Shown here: piece by piece, positions 17,901 to 21,545 of the stretch
Position numbering within the stretch: position 1 is the first letter of the stretch
Layout of the letters: each line of letters begins with the position of its first letter
From: Saccoglossus kowalevskii
Taxonomy: Eukaryota; Hemichordata; Enteropneusta; Harrimaniidae
Direction: 5' to 3'
NCBI RefSeq assembly: GCF_000003605.2
Contig: NW_003141823.1
Location: 18,697 to 40,241 of the forward strand
DNA length: 21,545 nt
Notes under the pieces: model-generated
The model's database searches: none
What the model was told of the DNA's origin: nothing
What the model saw: only the letters and a program-made list of their open reading frames with translations
Translations under genes and position numbers: made by a program

Positions 17901-19614
17901 GAAATCGAAATGCACTAGTCTTTGTGAGTAAGAATGAGAAAGGAACCGAAATGAACTACTCTTTGTGAGTAAGAATGAGAAAGAAATCGAAATGCACTAG
18001 TCTTTGTGAGTAAGAATGAGAAAGGAACCGAAATGCACTAGTCTTTGCGAGTAAGAATGAGAAAGGAACCAAAATGAACTACTCTTTGTGAGTAAGAATG
18101 AGAAAGAAATCGAAATGCACTAGTCTTTGTGAGTAAGAATGAGAAAGGAACCGAAATGCACTAGTCTTTGCGAGTAAGAATGAGAAAGGAACCGAAATGC
18201 ACTAGTCTTTGTGAATAAGAATGAGAAAGGAACCGAAATGAACTACTCTTTGTGAGTAAGAATGAGAAAGAAATCGAATTGCACTAGTCTTTGTTAGTGA
18301 GAAAGAGGTGGAAAATTACTATTTGTTGTGAGTGAGAATGAGAATGAGTGGATGCCAGTCTCTAAAATACTACATGGTTGATGTTCTAATAGAGAACTTT
18401 TCTATTACAAAATATCGCAAATAAGTCTACTAATACGTTTTGTATAAATGAACAAATTTGCAGGTTAAGAATGGAAACAAAATTTACCAGGTTGATTTTT
18501 GGGTCTTGTAGTACTCATTCCTTCCATGCCTGGTCTTGTTGTACTTTTTACCTCACTGCCACGAGTTCTATTCCGTGTTCTTGCAACTGGTCCTTTTCTA
18601 GAAGTTGTCTTCTTTAAGTTGTTTAAAGAGTTAGACGCTGGAGGATTCCTGCCTGAACTGTCCCACGTTGGCCGTGATCTGAGATTAGTGGCTTTCTGGC
18701 CAGTTGACGGTAAATGCCTCCTAAAATCATTTTGAATATTACTCTCAACATATGGATTGTAGTATTCATATGGTAGTCCCGATGGGGGTCCGGACATGTC
18801 CATAAAAAATTCATCAGGAAAGTAGTCTGCGCCTTGGGAAACATTCTTTGGTGTTTCGGTTTTGGTTTCAGGAAATGTACACATGCTCTCCTCGTGCTGT
18901 TTCAGGTCTTTAAACATAATGTATCGCTGACAGTTCGGACATGGCTCAGTACGAGAACCACAGAAATCCACATGGTCTGCCATATCATATGCGTCCATCT
19001 CCAATTCACAGTACTCACAGCTTTGTTTACGCTTTGAACAACTGTTGGCCTGAAAGCAACGGGAACTTGCATTAATATTCTGATAATGTTAATTTTCTGA
19101 TAACAGCATTCGGTAGCCCAACATTTTATTGGTCTAGAGGTACATGCACCTCCTATCACTGTGCAAGTTCTAGTCATGGCGTAGTAACAAGATTTTGGTT
19201 GATAAAAGTTACTGGTAAAATGGAAATGGAAAAACCAACCTAAATTGTCATCTGTTATGATGTATACTGTTTTGAAAGGTTATTTACATAATCACACATG
19301 CTTCCTATATTCACAGTTCCAGTTGTGATTTCCATGAATATGCATTCTGACATAGAGTGCCCATACTATTAAAATTTTCACTTTACATCGATAAATCACC
19401 ATGAAACAAGAGCAGAAGATGCAATATTTTGATAAAACATCACAGTTTCTGCACAGTGTTGCATTTGATATGGGTCCCATACCACGTACATGACATGCGT
19501 AAAATATATATACACTGTAGTCTGTGTACATGGAATTCAAATGAAATGTTGTATACGTACCTCATGATCTTCAATATGACACTTCTCCACGGCAACGCCA
19601 CATTTACATGTCAC
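8863..19614 (-). CDS. TRAFD1: TRAFD1/FLN29-like TRAF-type zinc finger protein, ten exons, both ends open
   Basis: Exons in transcript order: 19614-19561, 19049-18488, 16970-16779, 15760-15690, 14476-14337, 13038-12930, 12235-12067, 11646-11530, 9526-9112, 8980-8863. All have AG/GT borders and join in one frame of 649 codons. Five Cys/His fingers are visible. Three share the exact spacing C-x2-C-x11-H-x3-C; one has x4 before the last Cys, and one starts CxC. Landmarks match human TRAFD1 from memory: VTCKC, DHVDFCGSRTEPCPNC against EDYCGARTELCGNC, and two LPCEFC fingers. The middle and C-terminal parts are Ser/Pro/Arg-rich and probably disordered. Vertebrate TRAFD1 is an interferon-induced cytosolic brake on TLR/RIG-I signalling; that role here is inferred. 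The first finger and start codon lie right of the window. After 8863 a gtaagt donor follows and the last exon is uncertain. Already longer than the human protein (about 580 residues). Confidence 0.92.
9112..9526 (-). CDS. TRAFD1: TRAFD1 exon: long C-terminal disordered region
   Basis: The acceptor is ttcag, the donor gtaagt. It is 137 codons plus split ends: Ser/Pro-rich start (SSSRPSPSSNPKPP), then a helical acidic piece ERTRKTLDELLTDENIDTEE, an Asp-rich stretch (ALDDVDEDPFGLQ), and a basic end NRTKKVSTSNPRSRPPKSK. Frames overlapping it on the same strand are shadows. Confidence 0.87.
10067..10600 (+). mobile_element. LINE retrotransposon 3' fragment (C-terminal domain), broken
   Basis: The open frame 10067-10483 contains FYREFKFSLEPEKYLFC, LARLRCSCHYLRIE, then RICLLC...NEYHFLLICSF and LRIKYIPANFF. 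These features (a Cys-x2-Cys followed by ExEYHFLL and LR) are typical of the C-terminal region of invertebrate LINE polyproteins. A frameshift near 10475 is followed by another open stretch to a TAA at about 10597. The 3' end has a small stem-loop (GGCC-GAT-GGCC at 10570-10580) and AT-rich tail tattataaataaa. The 5' part is missing: a dead, 5'-truncated copy inserted antisense to TRAFD1. Confidence 0.75.
10655..10889. mobile_element. piggyBac-type MITE, copy A
   Basis: It starts TTAACCTTCTCACCACC at 10655 and ends GGTAGTGAAAAGGTTAT at 10889. The ends are near-perfect inverted repeats, with TTAA (right side mutated to TTAT). The interior matches copy B at 12652-12875 (tatagtctgcactt, gggacaaaaa, agggttcatttcca, agtgcag). 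CCTTTT termini next to TTAA fit piggyBac elements. It is non-coding; the - strand open frame 10687-10932 is a shadow. Confidence 0.8.
11530..11646 (-). CDS. TRAFD1: TRAFD1 exon: basic linker
   Basis: The acceptor is tttag, the donor gtgagt. The split codon G|GC gives Gly. It reads GNGDRSPTRPTQTKKSNPMA, then STVYGNRGVIQNRTRNKKT. Basic and polar, no domain. The frame and phases are the evidence for it. Confidence 0.82.
11647..12066. other. TRAFD1 intron filled by a minisatellite
   Basis: The 420-bp intron is mostly the 49-51-bp tandem repeat described at 11700-12000. Confidence 0.8.
11700..12000. repeat. Minisatellite, 49-51 bp period, about six copies
   Basis: The word tgtacatg recurs at 11721, 11770, 11819 and 11870, with diverged versions at 11921 and 11980. 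Each unit has gacatgccatggcattctg followed by attttgacac and cttgatgtacatg. Spacing is 49, 49, 51, 51, then 59; the copies on the right are most diverged. The frames open across it on both strands are repeat artefacts. Confidence 0.88.
12067..12235 (-). CDS. TRAFD1: TRAFD1 exon: end of finger and Pro-rich linker
   Basis: The acceptor is tttag, the donor gttagt (a weaker donor than the others). It begins AMCESSTTPLPPALPEMPPR, giving the last finger Cys, then a Lys/Arg/Pro stretch (QMRAKPKPRDAM) and ends DPVMDFRI plus one base. Confidence 0.88.
12236..12929. other. TRAFD1 intron with piggyBac-type MITE copy B
   Basis: Apart from the MITE at 12652-12875, which ends 54 bases before the next exon border, the intron is plain AT-rich sequence. 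Confidence 0.7.
12652..12875. mobile_element. piggyBac-type MITE, copy B
   Basis: It starts TTAACCTTTTCACAACC and ends GGTGGTGAAAAGGTTAA, with intact TTAA on both sides. It aligns through its length with copy A in the same orientation. With both ends intact this is the better reference copy. Confidence 0.85.
12930..13038 (-). CDS. TRAFD1: TRAFD1 exon: second LPCEFC finger
   Basis: The acceptor is catag, the donor gtattg. After a split Ser it reads QADQFERPDSDDDDEIFLPC, then EFCETLLPETSLVQHQ, stopping in phase 0 after the finger His exactly like the exon at 15690-15760. It matches the IIIPCEFCGVQLEEEVLFHHQ finger of human TRAFD1. The acidic DDDDE run lies just before the finger. Confidence 0.93.
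13039..14336. other. TRAFD1 intron with a retroelement pol fragment
   Basis: An AT-rich 1.3-kb intron; the only recognisable content is the fragment near 13947-14189. Confidence 0.6.
13947..14189 (+). mobile_element. Possible DIRS-like retroelement pol remnant
   Basis: The + strand frame reads IPVFNRHHAKYLNQELSKIF, then KVGFKKYFVWKTK and TVNSTKENVLIFEIK before degenerating. The order (His-rich start, LxxELxxIFxxGFKxxF, then NxxxxxENxxIxxxKI) resembles the region just upstream of the reverse transcriptase in DIRS/tyrosine-recombinase retroelements. Only about 80 residues remain, so the class is uncertain. Confidence 0.35.
14337..14476 (-). CDS. TRAFD1: TRAFD1 exon: end of finger and Pro/Ser linker
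   Basis: The acceptor is catag, the donor gtattc. It begins SGCSQAIPEDEHIT, which supplies the last Cys of the preceding finger, then a Ser/Pro/Asn-rich linker (SPPNNSVFMSPNTRSPPSQP) ending NLGYGIR. Ends with two bases of a split Ser codon. Confidence 0.88.
14477..15689. other. TRAFD1 intron with a short foldback element
   Basis: It contains the foldback at 14551-14672; otherwise AT-rich with no coding signal. Confidence 0.65.
14551..14672. mobile_element. Short foldback element (minimal copy of the 16222/19686 family)
   Basis: The left arm atcaaggataccgcaaaat...cagacagtaca and the right arm read on the - strand tacgaggataccacaaagt...aagacagtaca are inverted repeats of about 37 bp, enclosing about 40 bp rich in CGACC/CTGCTG. 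The right arm also ends the element at 16222-16545. Confidence 0.75.
15690..15760 (-). CDS. TRAFD1: TRAFD1 exon: first LPCEFC finger
   Basis: The acceptor is ttgtag, the donor gtaaga. It reads (D)MNTPLPCEFCSELFPLDILY and VHQ, ending in phase 0 just after the finger His. It matches LPCEFCEELYPEELLIDHQ of human TRAFD1. The last Cys (SGC) is in the next exon. Confidence 0.93.
15940..16080. mobile_element. Small MITE with 17-bp imperfect inverted ends
   Basis: The left end ctctattagaagcacat (15940-15956) and right end atgtgctactaatggag (16064-16080) are inverted repeats with three mismatches. The interior (aatagaagtgcacataaacc..aatcaca..gaatcattaaaat) is related to 1499-1575, and the right end to 6566-6596, so this is a dispersed family. 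Confidence 0.6.
16222..16545. mobile_element. Foldback-family element, long copy 1
   Basis: The body from 16222 (tatattatattattatacatct) to about 16446 (gattctgttctaaac) matches 19686-19915 at roughly 85% by eye. It ends with the right arm gtactgtctttgtgcatat...ggtatcctcgtaata shared with 14551-14672. The - strand has an open frame (16264-16518) that is also conserved in copy 2. Confidence 0.75.
16779..16970 (-). CDS. TRAFD1: TRAFD1 exon: helical acidic segment
   Basis: The acceptor is tacag, the donor gtgagg. The split codon G|AG gives Glu. The exon reads ELPMSSHNHEEMDRLLAMHL, then AHDLTTDEDIDRIIEDANQI and a Pro/Ser-rich end. The EEMDRLLAMHLAHDL part sits where human TRAFD1 has NLDFMLALSLQNE, a ubiquitin-interacting-motif-like helix. 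Confidence 0.88.
16971..18487. other. TRAFD1 intron occupied by a 41-bp satellite array
   Basis: About 1.35 kb of the 1.5-kb intron is the array; only short unique flanks remain next to both exons. Confidence 0.9.
16998..18345. repeat. 41-bp tandem array, about 33 units, two subfamilies
   Basis: The period is exactly 41 bp (actctttg at 17261 and 17302; tgagtaag at 17761 and 17802). Units at about 17180-17705 follow tttgtgagtgagattgagaa + aggggtgggaagccaccactc; units at about 17720-18290 follow tttgtgagtaagaatgagaa + aggaaccgaaatgcactactc. The first four units and last two are diverged, as is usual at array edges. In the right half, unit variants (aatcg/cactagtc, aaccg/cactagtc, tttgcgag) recur every third unit, a 123-bp higher-order period. 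Because 41 x 3 is a whole number of codons, several long - strand frames appear here; they are not genes. Confidence 0.95.
18488..19049 (-). CDS. TRAFD1: TRAFD1 large exon: two fingers and a basic linker
   Basis: The acceptor is tttcag, the donor gtaaat. It starts ANSC, then a finger CEYC...H-x3-C, then a finger beginning CPNC, joined by the conserved FCGSRTEPC link. Next comes an acidic/aromatic stretch (YFPDEFFMDMSGPP, EYYNPY), then about 80 residues rich in Arg, Lys, Ser and Thr (RTRNRTRGSEVK, TTRPGMEGMSTTRPK). I know no human counterpart of the basic part, which looks lineage-specific. Ends with one base of a split codon. Confidence 0.92.
19050..19560. other. TRAFD1 intron, no repeats recognised
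   Basis: A 511-bp AT-rich intron between two zinc-finger exons. Unlike most longer introns of the gene, no mobile element or tandem repeat was recognised. Confidence 0.6.
19561..19614 (-). CDS. TRAFD1: TRAFD1 exon: CxC finger
   Basis: Eighteen codons between tatag (acceptor) and gtacgt (donor), phase 0 at both ends, read VTCKCGVAVEKCHIEDHE. It matches VTCKCNKKLEKRLLKKHE of human TRAFD1. The finger is completed by NSC at the start of the next exon. Confidence 0.88.
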
Positions 19615-19685
19615 CTATAGAGAATGAAGGACAACTCGATTACTTGATGCATTAACAAAAAATAAACTTAAATCATAATTGTAAC

Positions 19686-20040
19686 ATATATTATATTATT
19701 ATACATCTGTTACTGTAACGCCATAAAAGTTACAGCGTGCCGTACTTATGAGGTATTTTACGGGATATTTTCATCCTACCATATAAGGAATTGCGAATTC
19801 CAAATATGAAATGTTTACGTGTGTAAGCGTCCTCTAATAATAAAATAAAACATGGCTGCCACCAGGGTTTGACCGGACTCAACACAAAGAAGTTCGCTGA
19901 TTCTGTTCTAAACTTTATGGATTTCGGCATTCCCATGATGTTTTCTTTGAAGGAAAAGATGTATAATAATAAGGTTATTATGAGGATATCTCAAAGTATG
20001 CACTCAGACAGTACGCCGTCGCACCGACCTCCCCTGCGCG
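19686..20040. mobile_element. Foldback-family element, long copy 2, right end missing
   Basis: The body 19686-19915 matches copy 1 in the same orientation. It continues through the left arm gttattatgaggatatctca...cagacagtac (about 19974-20013) and stops at cccctgcgcg (20031-20040), where the LINE tail begins. The right arm expected from 14551-14672 and copy 1 was not found. Confidence 0.7.
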
Positions 20041-20757
20041 TTATTATTATTATATTATTATTATTATATTTCAGTACAGGGCTTCAGCCCATCGCACAAA
20101 AAGTATTTTCAATGTAATGGATAAAAAAGTACGTAACACGTTTTAAAACAATATAATATCCATGTAAACATATGGTACTAGGTTAAGCTGGATTCATATT
20201 CATCTTGTCACTTGAAAGCTTTTAAAAGATACAGAGCTAATTGATAAATGGTGTGGCCATTAGCGGAGCGAAGAAGTAAGCCCAGACTGTCTGTAATTGC
20301 ATAATTGCATAGTGTTATTGACAAAACATCAGCCCTTAGATCATTATAGAATGGACTTATATAAACAAAGTGAATTTCATATTCTACCACTCTAAATTCA
20401 AACGTATTACTACAAAAACAGCAAATTTTTGTGTGTCTGCCTAACTCAGATGGCCAAAACAGTGAAAACTCGCCAGTATATATTTTAGCCTATAATTGCT
20501 TGCCAATAAATTTAAATTTCTAATACTACTTTGATTTTTCCGTAAGTACACAGTCTGTGTGATTATGAAATTGAGGCATGCCATTCTTGCTGACTAAAAA
20601 ATGTGCAGTATCACTAACTTGTTGTTCAAGCCAGACAATGTCGAAACCATATTTGAACAAGAGATTTTTTATGTGGGTTGCCCAAGTAAGTCTGTCGGCC
20701 TTGTCTAATTGTTTAAGCATTATATAACATGCGTTTGGGTACAGTACCAACTAAATA
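20041..20757 (-). mobile_element. LINE retrotransposon 3' fragment with (TAA)n tail
   Basis: Read on the - strand: LYPNACYIMLKQLDKADRLT, TWATHIKNLLFKYGFDIVWL (20750-20526), then after a frame change FWPSELGRHTKICCFCSNTF, EYEIHFVYISPFYNDLRADV and YQLALYLLKAFK with TGA at 20210-20208. This is the C-terminal part of an invertebrate LINE polyprotein. The 3' UTR has a GGGCT-GA-AGCCC stem-loop (20090-20079) and ends in a TAA/TA-rich tail (about 20071-20041). It is 5'-truncated near 20757 and frameshifted, in the same orientation as TRAFD1. Confidence 0.82.
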
Positions 20758-21070
20758 TAGTTCAAGATATATTTTATTGGAAGCCCATGAGTTGATAACT
20801 AGAATGTGTAATGTACAAAATACAATCATGGTATTCACATAATCCAGTTCAGAAGGTTCTTGTCAATGTCCGAAACATTACCAAGCACTTCCAGAGATAA
20901 TCTTGTGTTATCAGCATCGTTTAATTAAAATTACTGAATCACACACAAGATTTTCTGATCAACAAGTCATTGAAAATGACACAGTCCTCGTTAAATTTTT
21001 GAAAGTTCTCTTTGTGCTCGTCATATTAAAGCGGAGGGATTGTCGTGAGTGTATCCTTGAAACTTTAGTT
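20758..21070. other. No supported feature
   Basis: AT-rich sequence upstream of the last recognised TRAFD1 exon. A + strand frame over 20903-21232 (109 codons) begins here but has no recognised domain and runs into the tandem repeat. The TRAFD1 start exon was searched for on the - strand and not found. Confidence 0.5.
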
Positions 21071-21545
21071 CCAAGTGGCGTATACAAAAGATTGTTTATT
21101 TACATCAAAACATGTGTTCCGTGTACCGGTAGTAGTAATATGGCCAAAAATAAAAACAGCCGTTATTCTGCCATCTTTGATCTGATTATGAAACACACTG
21201 ATATGTATGATGTATGTGCCAAATACAAATGAAAATGGTACATAAATTGTGGAAATATAGTAGTAAGGCCAAAAAGTCAGATGGCTGTCAATCGGCCATC
21301 CTTGACCGGATTTTGGAACAAACTGTCATGCATCTTAACATGTATAAAGTACATGTATGTGCCAAATTTGAATGAAAATTGACAGAGCACATACAAGATA
21401 CCACAAAAAAACAAAAACAAGATGCCTGCCAGTCGACCATCTTTGATCCAATTGCAAAATAAATCGTCATGGACATGTATCCTAGCATGTATAATCTATG
21501 TACCAAGTTTGAATGACAACTGACAAAGCATGTCCAAAATACAAG
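21071..21545. repeat. Tandem repeat, about 142 bp period, three or more diverged copies
   Basis: The word gccaaatacaaatgaaaat at 21218 recurs as gccaaatttgaatgaaaat at 21361 and accaagtttgaatgacaac at 21503. Each is preceded by a gccatc(c/t)ttgat/c..g segment and catgtat-type words. Spacing is 143 and 142. The array runs off the right edge; a further, poorly preserved copy may begin near 21071. Confidence 0.75.

Noticed and set aside
16998-18345. CRISPR-like array
   Set aside because: Units are head-to-tail copies with no unique spacers, inside an intron of a eukaryotic gene.
18499-18735. + strand frame opposite the large TRAFD1 exon
   Set aside because: Antisense shadow of a coding exon, no splice or family support.
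20903-21232. + strand 109-codon frame
   Set aside because: No recognised domain and its end lies in the 142-bp tandem repeat; length alone is not enough.
19615-21545. TRAFD1 first exon (N-terminal finger with start codon)
   Set aside because: Looked for a Cys-x2-Cys...His...Cys coding stretch on the - strand with a donor in phase 0; none was found, so it probably lies right of the window.
1-21545. tRNA genes or tRNA-derived SINEs
   Set aside because: No convincing B-box (GGTTCGANNCC-like) with a matching A-box was seen on either strand by eye; a covariance search was not possible.

Overview
This is a window of animal nuclear DNA: AT-rich, with split genes, GT/AG introns and many decayed transposons. 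The transposon types (invertebrate LINEs with a zinc-binding C-terminal domain, foldback elements, a piggyBac-type MITE) and the frequent ACATGTA-like words suggest a marine invertebrate, perhaps a mollusc or another lophotrochozoan. The sequence alone does not fix the phylum.

Two genes are recognised by protein similarity and run towards each other tail to tail. On the + strand, 319-2447 carries the last four coding exons of a GPR143 (ocular albinism 1) type receptor; its 5' exons lie left of the window. On the - strand, 19614 down to 8863 carries ten in-frame exons (1947 nt, 649 codons) of a TRAFD1/FLN29-type TRAF zinc-finger protein. Its first exon(s) lie right of the window and its last exon is not securely found. 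The exon phases of both genes agree at every junction, which is the strongest evidence for the models.

Layout: 1-2447 GPR143 exons and introns; 2448-about 2830 its probable 3' UTR; about 2830-7000 mostly unremarkable AT-rich DNA with one TA-flanked foldback MITE (5629-5829); 7037-8301 a weak candidate small three-exon gene; 8502-8731 a GC-richer block bounded by 8-bp inverted repeats; 8863-19614 TRAFD1; 19615-21545 an intron or upstream region with a foldback element, a LINE 3' end and a 142-bp tandem repeat.

Most TRAFD1 introns hold their own repeats: a LINE tail and a piggyBac-like MITE, a 49-51-bp minisatellite, a second copy of the same MITE, a retroelement pol fragment, foldback elements, and a 41-bp array of about 33 units with two subfamilies and a 123-bp higher-order period. 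Many of the longer open frames in the window are shadows of these repeats. No tRNA, rRNA or CRISPR was seen. The two genes have no evident shared pathway: the first would be a pigment-organelle receptor, the second an innate-immune signalling regulator.
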